A stretch of 64,000 bases of DNA from Luscinia megarhynchos (lineage: Eukaryota > Chordata > Aves > Passeriformes > Turdidae): NCBI GenBank assembly GCA_034336665.1, contig CM067589.1, positions 4,059,290-4,123,289 of the forward strand, read 5' to 3'. Positions 10,414-22,215 of the stretch are shown here, one piece after another. Each line of letters opens with the position of its first letter. Positions within the stretch are counted from its first letter, which is position 1. The notes under the pieces are model-generated. The model ran no database searches. It saw only the letters and a program-made list of their open reading frames with translations, and was not told the DNA's origin. The position numbers were made by a program, and so were the translations under genes.

Positions 10414-12467
10414 GGTAGGTCAATCAATAAGGCAATTTATTAATCTGTTGGAAAGGAACAGGCAAGCAGCGCTGGGGATGTGGGGAGTCTGTGTTCCACC
10501 AACACCGTCCGTCCTACCCCTGGTCACTGCCCCTTTCACAGTCACTGCCCCTTTTACAGGCAGCTTCTTCCTGGGCTGTGAAATGACCATTCTGCAGGAG
10601 TACAGGTCTGAGCAAGCTTGAACATGTTGGCCAGCACTCAAGCAGCAGTGGCTACAAGCCCCCAGCAGGTCTGGACAAGGCTTGAGCATGTTGTCAGGTT
10701 ACACTCCTACAGTGAGCAGGTATCAGTAGTAACAACCCTCTTCATGTTCACACAAGCCTGTGTTTCCCTTATATGTAAAAAATGGATACAATTCATAATT
10801 ATACTGTGCAAAATAAAAGAAGAAAAAATACAGAACAGCAAAAGCTAGCAATTCACAGCTAAGAAATTTAAACAATTAATGAAATCATTACATATTCTTT
10901 TGTCTCATGTCCATGCTTTACTTTAGGTTCAGTATTCTTGTCTATACTGATCCCATGGTGTGTTTCCATAATGACACGAATCACTATGTAACATTTCACA
11001 AGGGTCCCCAGAGTGCTGAAGGAAAGGGATGGCTGGACCTGAAGGCCACGTCTCCATTTACAGCACAGCTGAGGCCAGGCTGCAGCACTGGAGGTGTGGA
11101 TTACAGACAATGATTGGGACAGGCAGAGCTGTGAGCCAATAACTTAGGGTGACTATGATGCTTATACCCCCAATCATCTGTTCTGTGGATGTTGATTATT
11201 AAGTTCTGCAGCTTTAAAGCCGGTTCCAGGAGTGAAGGGGAGAGAAAAGGTGCAGAGTTTGTGATCAGAGACTGCAATTGCTCCCCTGCATCCTTCACAC
11301 AGACTGTATTGTATCCAGTGGACAGCAGGAGAGTGTTCTCCTTTGCTCTTGGTTAGTTTTTCTGGTTGGCTGAGGCAGAAAGCTCCCTAGACCGTGAGGT
11401 TTTTTTCCTCTATCTTGGAATTGTTCAAACCTGCTCTGGACTGAAAACCTAGTAGAGCTCCGGGAGCTCACACCTGTGGCACACCAGCCCGGCCTGGGCT
11501 GTGACATTTTCCAACATCAGAAGAACTGAAACCAGACTGAGCGAGCCAGGCTGCAACCCATAAAAAGGCCTCTGCTCAATTTTTCATCTCATTTTTTAAT
11601 ATTGTTCATTTTTGTGAGAAGAGTTTTGTTTGCCTCTTAAATAAAGAGTTTTTTTCCTTGAATTCCCTGTGAAGAAATATTCCCCTTAACCAGCTGAGGA
11701 AGGGACTGCTTGAATTGGTTTCTTAGAGAAACCCCATTCAGGAATTTTCTCCCAAATTTGCCCTGAACCAGGACAGCCAGTCACACTCTGGCTCTGGAGG
11801 ATTGCTGCCTCTGCTCTGCAAGCTTTAATAGGAGCTCCTCCTTTCCACTCTCTTCCTTTCCAGCAGACAGGTTTCAGGAGGATCCTCATAAACATACTAC
11901 AGTCCAGTGTGTTTTTACAACACAGGGCAAGGGGCAATGCCAGCATGCTTAGAGGATTTATCTGCAGGTTTTCTTTAGGCTAAAACTACATAAAATTGGG
12001 AACATCCTGGAGGTTTCACTGGCTGGGCTCATAACCAAGGAGGGTCAGGGAAACGAGGGCTGAGTCCCTTCCAGGTTGTACCTCTGGAGCCAGAGCTGCC
12101 AGGGAGGGCTCAGAGAGGCTCAGGCAGGGCTCTCCCCTTCTCCTGCGGACACTGACCCTGCTCCTCCTGGCCTGCAAAAGAAAAAAGAAAAAAGTCCAGA
12201 TGGAACCAGCCCACATGCAGGGTTCCATATGCTTTCTCCAAAGGTCTCTGATGGGATATGCACTCAACAGATACTTCATTCCTCTCCCTGTGCACTGTGG
12301 GTGCTCTGAACAAGCCCAGATCTCTCTAGCTTTTTGAGAAGATGGTGACAAAAACGCAGAGAATGTTATGAGCCCCTCTTCAAGCCACAATCTGGGGTTG
12401 TGAGAACAAAAGCAGCAAATAACACGGCTGCAGGCAGGCTGAGGTTTCCTGTTTCAGCTCCTCACCA

Positions 12468-12478
12468 CATTTATAGAG
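12468..12478 (+). promoter_or_regulatory. TATA-like box, protease copy 2
   Basis: 'cacatttatagagg' lies about 78 bases before the start codon, at the same place as in the other two units. It predicts a short 5' untranslated leader. Confidence 0.5.
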
Positions 12479-12548
12479 GTTATCATTCTGTACTTATCTC
12501 CTCCCTGGCCACAGCAACTGCTTTGGCTCATCAGGACAGTGGCAGAAG

Positions 12549-14903
12549 ATGCTGCTTCTCCTTCTGATCTCAAGTGCTTTTCTCCTGCCTTGGGCTGGGG
12601 CTGGTGAGTACACAGAGAGGGGATGTAGACAGGAACAGGCAAGGGCACTGATGGGCACTGAGTAGTCAATCTCAGGCAAGGTTCCTGCCTTGCATTCTCT
12701 CTTATCTCTACTCTCCTACTTTCCTCTCTCCTCTTATCTCTCAGCTCAGGCTGTACCTGAAACCAGTGAGGCATTACAGGCACCAGAGCTGTGCCCTTTG
12801 CTGGCATTTTAGTGATCCTGAGCCAGGGGTGGTCAGTCACCCCAGGCAGTGCTGCTTGTCTTTCTTTCCATTGCAGCAGTAATGCTTTGGACAGCCCCAG
12901 GAAGGAGAGTTGCAGGTTTCACTGGCACAGGACATCAGAGGATGACCCTCTCTGTTAATGCAGCCCCAAACTTGAGAGGAAATAGCAGAATACATCATAT
13001 GAACATTTCCTATCTCTCTTCCAGGAAGGATCATTGGTGGGAAGGAAGTTAAGCGCCACTCCAGACCCTACATGGCTTACTTAAAAATACAATGGTTAAA
13101 TCAGACTGGCAAACATACTAGTCGCTGTGGAGGTTTCCTGATTCGCCGAGATGCAGTGCTCTCAGCAGCTCACTGTGCACATAAAAACGGGTAAGACCCT
13201 GTCTTTCTTGTGCAGGGGATTTTTTTCCAGTCTCCCATAGTCCCAAAGGGCCTCAGCCCTTGTCTGGGCTGAAACAGCACCCTGTCTGTCTTCAGCCAGA
13301 TCAGGGATCTCTGGAGCTGAGTGATCCTCTGTGAGTTGCAGGAATTGTCTGCCAGGGGCTGAGTGTCCTTGGGGACAGGAATGCTCACAGGGATCTCCAG
13401 GGTCATGGATCCTGCCATGGCTTAGAGCTACTGCTTGACACGAGGGTCCAGTGTCTCCCCTCCCCTGCTTCCCTTTTCCATCAGCATGGGGCAGCTCCCA
13501 CCTGTGTGAGTGTGGGGTGAGGGATCCTCAGCTGGGCTGTGGAAGGAACCCAGGATGCAGAGGAGAACTTGCTGAGAGCTGATATTTGGGGAGGTTTATC
13601 CCAGCACCAGCTCCCTCCAACCCCTGCACTGAGGGCTGTGCTCCTGTGGCCAATGCAGCTGGAACATGTTGGTGTTTCCTGGCAGGAGAGTGAACATCAC
13701 TGTGACTCTGGGAGCCCACAACATCAGGGTCCAAGAACCGAGCCAGCAGAGGATCCCTGTTGAACGCTGGGTCATCCATCCCGACTATTCCCGTAAAAGC
13801 CACGTAAATGACATTGTGCTGCTGAAGGTATGGCCCAGCACATCCTTCCTGCCTGAGGGATCTCCCCCTGCTCACCTCCCCAAACCTCTCAACTTGTTCC
13901 TAATCCTTGGCTGGCTCTAACCCCATGTTCTCTCTGCCTGACAGCTGAAGAAAAAGGCCAGGATCAATAAGAATGTGCAACTTATCTCCATACCCAGGAG
14001 GAACGAGCGTGTGAGAGCAGGAACCAGATGTGAGGTGGCTGGCTGGGGCTGGACGTCTGAGGAAGGGCACCCCAGTGATGTGATGATGGTGGTGGAACAG
14101 GAGGTGCAAACTGAGGAACCATGTCAGTGGCTATTCCGTTACTACCAGCGTCAGTCCATGATGTGTGTTGGGATTGAGAAGAGTACAAAGGCACCTTACT
14201 ATGTAAGTGTTGTTTTGGGCTGCAGGCTTGGGAGGAGGTTGGGACTGGACAGTCAGCTTGGTTCTCAGGTGAAAGTAAAAGGACTCCAGAGTGAACCAGG
14301 ACCTTCTGAATGATGAGCTGAAGCTCTGAAGCTGATGTGCTCCCTTAATTGGGGTGAATTTTCCTAACTATCAACATCGGTTGCATTTTTACTTACTTGG
14401 GGAAGTTCTATCCAGCCTAGCCAGTGCTGTGGTGTGTAAATTATTTGTGATATTGTTGTTAGAATGACTTAGACATTTCTCCATGACTAAAGTAGGCCTA
14501 TGGGGGTTTTTTTGTGCTTTTGAATGTGAAAGAGCCTGGTGGCCTGAATTGTTTCATGGGTGGGCTTAGAGGAGTAGTGAGACAGCTAAAAACCCTGTAG
14601 AGATGGAGGAGGGGGAGGTGGTTAGAAGAGGAGGTTCTTCATATGGAGGGAGGAAAAAGAGGAAACTTGTTCCTCAAGGCAGGGAGAGCATGTCTGACCC
14701 CTCTCACTCCTTTCATGGCACAGGGTGATTCTGGTGGCCCATTAGTCTGCAATCAGAAGGCTCATGGCATTGTTTCTCATGGACTTGAAGACAAGCTCTT
14801 CCCTAAGGTATTCACGAGAATCTCCTATTTTGAGCCCTGGATACGTCAGCAGCTGAGGAGGTTTGCACTCCAAGAGCTGCCTGGCTCTCCATCCTCTCAC
14901 TAA
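12549..14903 (+). CDS. Granzyme/chymase-like serine protease, intact copy 2
   Basis: Five exons: 12549-12603, 13025-13190, 13686-13827, 13945-14202 and 14724-14903. All have GT/AG borders, and together they encode 266 residues. Residues 1-18 ([18 protein letters not shown]) are a signal peptide. A Gly-Arg dipeptide precedes the mature N-terminus IIGG at residue 21. The catalytic triad is His68 (AAHC), Asp116 (NDIVLLK) and Ser210 (GDSGGP). Cysteines fit the three disulfides of the granzyme B/chymase/cathepsin G group (chymotrypsin 42-58, 136-201, 168-182). The 191-220 bridge is absent (Tyr at 191). By gapless alignment after 'VSHG', Lys235 falls at chymotrypsin position 226, where granzyme B has Arg. 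Two N-glycosylation sequons are visible (NQT, NIT). It is probably a secretory-granule protease of cytotoxic or mast-type cells. The exact orthologue is not identifiable, so no symbol is given. Confidence 0.92.
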
Positions 14904-15124
14904 AATGCTCAGTGCCCCTTCTCCACAATGCATCAAACACCTGCTGGTGCTCAGAAGCTCCCAGGGCAGCTGAACTGGGCTCAGAGAAGCCCCCATGGTG
15001 CAGGCACAGGCTTTTGCAGTAAGGAGAGTCTCCGTGGCCAAGTGAAAATGCAGGTCCCAAGTACACACAGCTTCCCATTGTTCCCTTTCTCCCACTGCAG
15101 CTTCAGCTCTGCTTTCTGGCCATC

Positions 15125-15130
15125 AATAAA
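15125..15130 (+). terminator. Poly(A) signal of protease copy 2
   Basis: An AATAAA lies about 222 bases after the stop codon and is conserved in position in all three units. Confidence 0.75.
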
Positions 15131-17518
15131 GGCATGTTCAAACTTGCTGGTGTCTGCAGCCTTCTTGGGAACTGGATGCAAACCCTGAGTGTGAGAATGA
15201 GGAGGTGACACTCGTTGGGAGAAGCTGAGTGAGACTGTGGGTGGGACAGTGCAGTACAGGTGTCAGTCCCCAAATGCTATAAGTGTTCCCCTTGCCTCCA
15301 TCAACATCTTGCAATCAAGCTAGCAGGTTGATCCAAGAGCCTATAAAGAACATTTATCCAGCCTGTCAGGCACAGAAGTATCTCCACATGGAACGGGAGG
15401 TCATGTGGGTTTCTAGAACCAACTGGAATCCCTCTTAGGATGCTTAGACAGACCTAATGGTCAGCCTGTTTACACTCTGTCTCCCCTTCCATGTCCTTGA
15501 ACCTCAGGGGAAGCATTTCCCTTGCACCTGTTAAATGCCTGTGGGTTGAACTGGAAACTTTCTCCCATTGGATCAGCTGATCAGACTTGATTGAGCCAGG
15601 AGGTGCCCTTGTGGTGTGGTGATGGGATAGAAAATTGTCAAATATGGCTGAGGCAAAAGTAGTACTACAGAGGTAAGACTTATTACTTGTGCCAAGGAGA
15701 GTTGTATTTTAGGCCTACTTATTTTTGTTCTTTTTTGTTATAAATTACTCACCAAAGTTGGGTAGGTCAATCAATAAGGCAATTTATTAATTTGTTGATA
15801 AGGCACAGGCAAGTAGTGCTGGGGACACGGGGAGTCTGCACTCCACGAACACTGTCCTACCCCTGGTCACTGCCCCTTTTACAGGCAGCTTCTTGCTGGG
15901 CTGTGAAATGACCATTCTGCAGGGAGTACAGGTCTGAGCAAGCTTGAACATGTTGGCCAGCACTCAAGCAGCAGTGGCTACAAGCCCCCAGCAGGTCTGG
16001 ACAAGGCTCGAGCATGTTGTCAGGTTACACTCCTACAGTGAGCAGGTAACAGTAGTAACAACCCTCCTCATGTTCACACAAGCCTGCGTTTCCCTTATAT
16101 GTAAAAATGGATACAATTCATAATTATAGTGGCAAAATAAAAGAAAAAATACAGAACAGCAAAAGCTAACAATTCACAGCTAAGTAATTTAAATAAATGT
16201 AATGAAATCACTACATATTCTTTTAGTCTCTTGTCCATGCCTTACTTTAAGTTCAGTATTCCTGTGTATACTGATCCCATGGTGTGTTTCCATAATGACA
16301 CGAATCACTATGTAACATTTCACAAGGGTCCACAGAGTGCTGAAGGAAAGGGATGGCTGGACCTGAAGGCCACATCTCCATTTACAGCACAGCTGAGGCC
16401 AGGCTGCAGCACTGGAGGTGTGGATTACAGACAATGATTGGGACATGCAGAGCTGTGAGCCAATAACTTAGGGTGACTATGATGGTTGTACCCCCAATCA
16501 TCTGTTCTGTGGATGTTGATTATTAAGTTCTGCAGCTTTAAAACTAGTTCCAGGAGTGATGGGGAGAGAAGAGGTGCAGATTTTTTTATCAGAGACTGCA
16601 ATTGCTCCCCTGCATCCTTCACACAGACTGTGATGTCTGCAGTGGGCAGCAGGAGAGTGTTCTCCTTTACTCTTGGTTAGCTTTTCTGGCAAGCTGAGGC
16701 AGAAAAGCTCCCTAGACTATGGGTTTCTTTTCCTCTATCTTGGAATTGTTCAAACCTGCTCTGGGCTGAAAACAAACAAGAGCATCGGGAGCTCACACCT
16801 GTGGCACACCAGCCCAGCCTGGGCTGTGACATTTCACAATATCAGAAAATCAGAAAACAGACGAAGTAAGCCAGGCAGCAACCTATGAAAAGGACTCTGC
16901 TGAATTTTCTTATCCTCAGAGTGGTAAGAGATTTTATTACTTAATATCGTTCACTTTTGTGCTGGGAAGAGTTTTGACTGTTGAATAAACAAGTTTTTTT
17001 CCACATCACTGTGAAGAAATATTCCCCTGAACCAGTTGAGGACGGGACTGCTTGAATTGGTTTCCTAAGGGAACCCCATTCAAAAAATTTCTCCCACATT
17101 TGCCCTGAACCAGGTCAGCCAGCCAGGACACTCTGGCTCTGGAGGATTGCTGTCTCCTCTGCAAGATGTAATGGGAGCTCCTCCTTTCCACCCTCATCCT
17201 TTCCAGCAGACAGGTTTCAGGAGGATCCCCATACACATACTACAGTCCAGTGTCCTTTTACAGCACAGGGCAAGGGGCAATGCCAGCACGCTCTAAAGGA
17301 TTTATCTGCTGGCTTTCTTTAGGCCAAAGACACATAAAATCGGGAACATCCTGGAGGTTTCACTGGCTGGGCTCATGACCAAAGAGGGTCAGGAAAACGA
17401 GAGCTGAGTCCCTTCCAGGGTGTATCTCTGGAGCCAGAGCTGCCAGGGAGGGCTCAGAGAGGCTCAGGCAGGGCTCTCCCCTTCTCCTGCAGACACTGAC
17501 CCTGCTCCTCCTGGCCTG

Positions 17519-18159
17519 TGTCACTGCCCGAGGTGCTTTCTTAGACCTGAGATCACCTCAGGAGGACATGCAGGTGTTTGCAACCCAGCTCTTTCCGATG
17601 CCGGCCGATGAGAGACTGCATGAGGCTGTTCTTAGAGGTTTTCATGGTTGTTTATTGTTTCTTATCTCAGAAATGCTTTGTCCACGAGCAGCAGTCTGCT
17701 CACTAGATGTCCAAGGCAGAATCTGCCTGGCAGAGGCAGGACTTATCTTTTATAGTCTAAATTACGTACTAGGTATTTACAATTATTTTCAATACAATTC
17801 AGTCTTATAACATGGTCCAGCTTTGTTCACATCCAATCTGAAAGTGCCAGCATGTCACCCAGCATGGATGACACGGAGAAGAAGGAGGAAGAAGTATTAA
17901 CACCCTGATTCCTCCATCTTGGCCACGAGCCCCTTAATATAAACATTCTAGAAATCTACTTATTCTACATTCTAACGGTCTACTTTACACTCTATTTATT
18001 TTTGCAGCTTGCATTTCTTCCCTCAATGTTGGTAAATTGTTCCAAGGAGCTGAATCCAGCCCCTGAGACACCTGGGTCTCATTCGAGCGTCTTTGGGGAC
18101 CCCGCCAGGGGGGTCTTGAACCTCCCAGGGAAGCCAGAGGAATACTCTGGACTCCCACA
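17519..18159 (-). mobile_element. Solo LTR upstream of protease copy 3
   Basis: A 641-base insert runs from 'TGTCACTGCC' to 'GACTCCCACA' and is flanked by a perfect 6-base duplication GGCCTG (17513-17518 and 18160-18165). The site is uninterrupted in unit 1 ('ccaggcctgcacctgg'). Read on the minus strand it has 'gtttatattaagg' (TATA-like) before 'acaataaac' (poly(A) signal), which sets the orientation. A 6-base duplication is typical of class II (ERVK/alpha-type) elements. The element lies about 650 bases before the start codon of copy 3. Confidence 0.88.
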
Positions 18160-18726
18160 GGCCTGCACCTGGCCAGGGCACCTGCTGATCTGCACCTGGG
18201 ACTTCCCAGCTGGACCCCAGCCTTTGTCATCCCCATGGACTTCCCAGATCATCTAGAACACCAGTGCTTGAGGCTGTGAGGCTCCCACTGGCCTTGTCCC
18301 TTATCTCCTCTGATTGGGGATTTCTGATTTCCCAAGGACATCTCTGATGGCAGTCAGCCCCTCTGATAAGAACCAGGATCTCTGCCTGGCCCTGGCCAGC
18401 TCTCCCCATTCCAATCAGAGGACAGGCGGGGAAAAAAGAAAAAAAAGAAAAAAGTCCAGATGGAACCAGCCCACATATAGGGTTCCATGGGCTCTCTCCA
18501 AAGGTCTCTGATGGGATATGTACCCAACAGACACCTCATTGCTGTCCCTGTGCACTATGGGTCTCTGAACAAGCCCAGATGTCTCCAGATTTTTGAGAAG
18601 ATTGTGATGAAAATGCAGAGAATGTCATGAGCCCCTCTCCAAGCCACAGTCAGAGGTTGTGAAAACAAATGCAGCGAATGACACGGCTGCAGGCAGGCTG
18701 AGGTTTCCTGTTTCAGCTCCTCACCA

Positions 18727-18737
18727 CATTTATAAAG
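18727..18737 (+). promoter_or_regulatory. TATA box, protease copy 3
   Basis: 'cacatttataaagg' is about 77 bases before the start codon. It is the best TATA match of the three copies. Confidence 0.55.
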
Positions 18738-18807
18738 GTTATCATTCTGTACCTACCTCATGCTGGGCCATACTAACTGATTTGGCTCATCAGGACAGTG
18801 GCAGAAG

Positions 18808-21144
18808 ATGTTGCTTCTCCTTCTGATCTCAAGTGCTTTTCTCCTGCCCTGGGCTGGGGCTGGTGAGTACACAGAAAGGGGATTTAGACAAGAACATGCA
18901 AGGACACAGGTGGACACTGAGTAGTCAATCTCAGGCAAGGTTTCTGCCTTGACTTCTCTCCTGTCTTTACTCTCCTACTTTCCTCTCTTCTCTTATTTTT
19001 TAGCTCAGGCTGTGCCTGAAACCAGTGAGGCATTACAGGCACCAGAGCTGTGACCTTTGCTGGCATTTTAGTGATCCTGACCAGAGGTGGTCAGTCACCC
19101 CAGACAGTGCTGCTTGTCTTTCTCTCCACTGCACCAGCATCAATGCTTTGGACAGCCCCAGGAAGGAGAGGTGCTGGTTTCACTGGCACAGGACATCAGA
19201 GGATGACCCTCTCCCATCACACAGCCCCAAACTTGAGAGGAAATAGCAGAATACATCATGTTAACATTTCCTATCTCTCTTCCAGAAAGGATCATTGGTG
19301 GGCAGGTGGTTGTACCCCACTCCAGACCATACATGGCTTTTTTAGGTATAAAATTTTTAAGCCAGTCTGGTATACAGACTAGTCGCTGTGGAGGGTTCCT
19401 GATTCGCCCAGATGCAGTGCTCTCAGCAGCTCACTGTGTGGTTGGGAAAAGGTAAGACCCTGTCTTTCTTGTGCAGGTGATTTTCTCCAGTCTCCCATAG
19501 TCCCAAAGGGCCTCAGCCCTGGTCTGGGCTAAACCAACACCCTGTGTGTCTTCAGGCAGAGCAGGGATCTCTGGAGCTGAGTGATCCTCTGTGAGTTGCA
19601 GGAATTGTCTGCCAGGGGCTGAGTGTCCTTGGGGACAGGAATGCTCACAGGGGGTCTCCAGGGTCATGGATCCTTCCATGGCTTAGAGCTACTGCTGGAC
19701 AAGAGGGTCCAGTGTCTCCCCTCCCCTGCTTCCCTTTTCCATCAGCGTGGGGCAGCTCCCACCTGTGTGAGTGTGGGGTGAGGGATTCTCAGCTGGGCTG
19801 TGGAACAAACCCAGGGTGTAGAGGAGAACTTGCTGAGAGCTGCTCTCAGGGGAGGTTTATCCCAACACTCCAACCCCCTTGCACTGGGAGCTGTGTTCCT
19901 GTGGCCAATGCAGCTGGAACATGTTGGTGTTTCCTGGTAGGATTGTGAGCATCACTGTGACTCTGGGAGCCCACAACATCAACATCCGAGAACGGAGCCA
20001 GCAGATATTTCATGTTAGAAACTGGGTCGTTCATTACAACTATTCCGCTGTTGGCTTAAAAAATGACATTATGCTGCTGAAGGTATGGCCCAACACATCC
20101 TTCCTGCCTGAGGGATCTCCCCCTGCTCACCTCCCCAAACCTTTGAAGTTGTTACTAATCCTTGGCTGGCTCTAACCCCGTGTTCTCTCTGCCTGGCAGC
20201 TGAAGCCAAGTGCAAGAATCAATGCCTATGTGCGAATAATCTCCTTACCCTGGAGGAATGAACATGTGAGAGCAGGAACTAAATGCAAGGTGGCTGGCTG
20301 GGGCTGGACATCTTGGTCAGGGTACCCCAGTAATGTGATGATGGAGGTGGAACAGGAGGTGCAAACTGAGGAACCATGTCAGTGGCTATTCCCTTACTAC
20401 CAGCGTCAGTCCATGATGTGTGTTGGTGATGAGAAGAGCAGAAAGGCACCTTATGATGTAAGTGCTGGTTTGGGCTGCAGGCTTGGGAGGAGGTTGGGAC
20501 TGGACAGTCAGCTTGGTTCTCAGGTGAAATTCAAAGGAGAGCAGAGTGAATCACGACCTTCAGAAAGATGAGCTGAAGCTCTGAAGCTGATGTGCTCCCT
20601 GAATTGGGGTGCATTTTCCTAACTATCAACATCGTTCGCATTTTTACTTACTAGGGGAAGTTCTACCCAGCCTAGCCAGTGCTTCAGTGTGTAAATTATT
20701 TGTGATACCCTTCTTAGCATGGCTTAGACATCTCCCCATGTCTAAAGTACGTCTATGTTCTTTCTGTGCTTTTGAATCTCAAATTCCTGAATTGTTTCAT
20801 GGGTGGGCTTAGAGGAGTAGTGAGACAGCTAAAAACCCTGTAGAGATGAAGGAGGGGGAGGTGGTTGGAAGAGGAGGTTCTTCACATGGAGGGAGGGAAA
20901 AGGAAACTTGTTCCTTAAGGCAGGGAGAGCATGTCTGACTCCTTTCACTCCTTTCATGGCACAGGGTGATTCTGGTGGCCCATTAGTCTGCAATCAGAAG
21001 GCTCATGGCATTGTTTCTCATGGACTTGAAGACAAGCTCTTCCCTAAGGTATTCACGAAAATCTCCTATTTTGAGCCTTGGATTCGTGAGCAGCTGAGGA
21101 AGTTTACACTCCAAGAGGTGCCTGGCTCTCCATCCTCTCACTAA
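18808..21144 (+). CDS. Granzyme/chymase-like serine protease, intact copy 3
   Basis: Five exons: 18808-18862, 19286-19451, 19941-20082, 20200-20457 and 20965-21144. Lengths are identical to copy 2, giving 266 residues. The signal peptide is the same. The dipeptide before IIGG at residue 21 is Glu-Arg. The triad is His68, Asp116 and Ser210. Lys235 again occupies the position of granzyme B Arg226, and Cys191 is again absent. Differences from copy 2 cluster near the substrate cleft: 'GIKFLSQSG' replaces 'KIQWLNQTG', the Asp-exon loop reads '[12 protein letters not shown]' (a new NYS sequon), and residue 192 is Asp, not Tyr ('APYDGDSGG'). The two copies therefore probably differ in substrate choice beyond P1. 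The role is as for copy 2: a leukocyte granule protease of the granzyme B/chymase group, with no specific symbol assignable. Confidence 0.92.
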
Positions 21145-21366
21145 AATGCTCAGTGCCCCTTCTCCACTGTGCATCAAACACCTGCTGGTGCTCAGAAGCT
21201 CCCAGGGGCAGCTGAACTGGGCTCAGAGAAGCCCCCATGGTGCAGGCACAGGCTTTTGCAGTAAGGAGAGTCTCCGTGGCCAAGTGAAAATGCAGGTTCC
21301 AAGTACATACAGCTTCCCATTGTTCCCTTTTTCCCACTGCTGCTTCAGCTCTGCTTTCTGGCCATC

Positions 21367-21372
21367 AATAAA
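21367..21372 (+). terminator. Poly(A) signal of protease copy 3
   Basis: An AATAAA lies about 223 bases after the stop codon, at the same position as in the other copies. Confidence 0.75.
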
Positions 21373-21477
21373 GGCATGTACAAACTTGCTGGTGTCTGCA
21401 GCCTTCTTGGGAAACCCTGAGTTTCAGAATGAGGAGATGACATTCCTTCGGAGAAGCTGAGCGTGATTGTGGGTGGG

Positions 21478-22047
21478 TGTCCTACGTTACAATGTAAATA
21501 TGTGCCCAAAAGTCTGTATTCTGTCACCATCTGCAGAATCCAGGTGGGGCAGTGTTTCTTATCTCTGTGGAGATATCCTCTGGTAATGGACCATCTAGTA
21601 AAAAAAACATGGGGCAGTCATCTGCATCTTTCCCATGACCCATCCTTCCTCCAGGGAGATATCTCCTGTTAATGGGCCATTGAATCCCAGTGCATGATTG
21701 ATAAAATTACATCATCCCTCTGGGAGATGCTCCAGCGAGAGGGAGGCGCCAAACATTTCCTACCTAGATAAAAAATGAGATTTGGAACACGAAGCAGCCC
21801 TTACCCTCTGGTTTCCATAAGAAAGAGCTACCAGGATCACTGCCAAGATTTCTACAGGATCACTGTTTCAACACTTCATCTGGACTGCTAGCATCACCCT
21901 AACTAGCAGGGTATCAGGTTGTATTCTGATTCTGTCTGCGGTTTTTCTTTTTTACTATTCAGTTTATTTTATTTTTCTCTTTTTTTCCTGTTAAATTGTA
22001 TTTGTGACTTGGAGTCTCTCACTGGTTTTGCCTTCAAAACCGTCACA
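21478..22047 (+). mobile_element. Solo LTR in unit 3, same insertion as in unit 1
   Basis: This 570-base LTR starts 'TGTCCTACGTTAC' and ends 'AAACCGTCACA'. It is flanked by GTGGG (21473-21477 and 22048-22052). It occupies exactly the site of the unit 1 LTR with the same duplication. The two are therefore copies of one insertion, not two independent events. Confidence 0.87.
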
Positions 22048-22215
22048 GTGGGATGATGCAATACAGGTCTCAGTCCCCAAATGATGTAAACACTCCCTTT
22101 GCTTCCATCAGCCTCTTGTAGTCAAGCCAGCAGGTTGGTCCAAGAGCTTGTACAGAATATTTATCCAGCCTGTCAGGGGCAGAGGCATCTCCACATGCAA
22201 GGGGAGATCACGTGG

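Larger units (their letters stand above)
10414..15757 (+). repeat. Segmental duplication unit 2 (granzyme-like block)
   Basis: This is the middle copy of the tandem block, carrying an intact protease gene. Compared with units 1 and 3 it lacks about 280 bases near 12176, where 'ggcctgcaaaagaaaaaag' joins what are separated segments elsewhere. It also lacks the LTR found downstream of the gene in the other two units. Confidence 0.85.
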
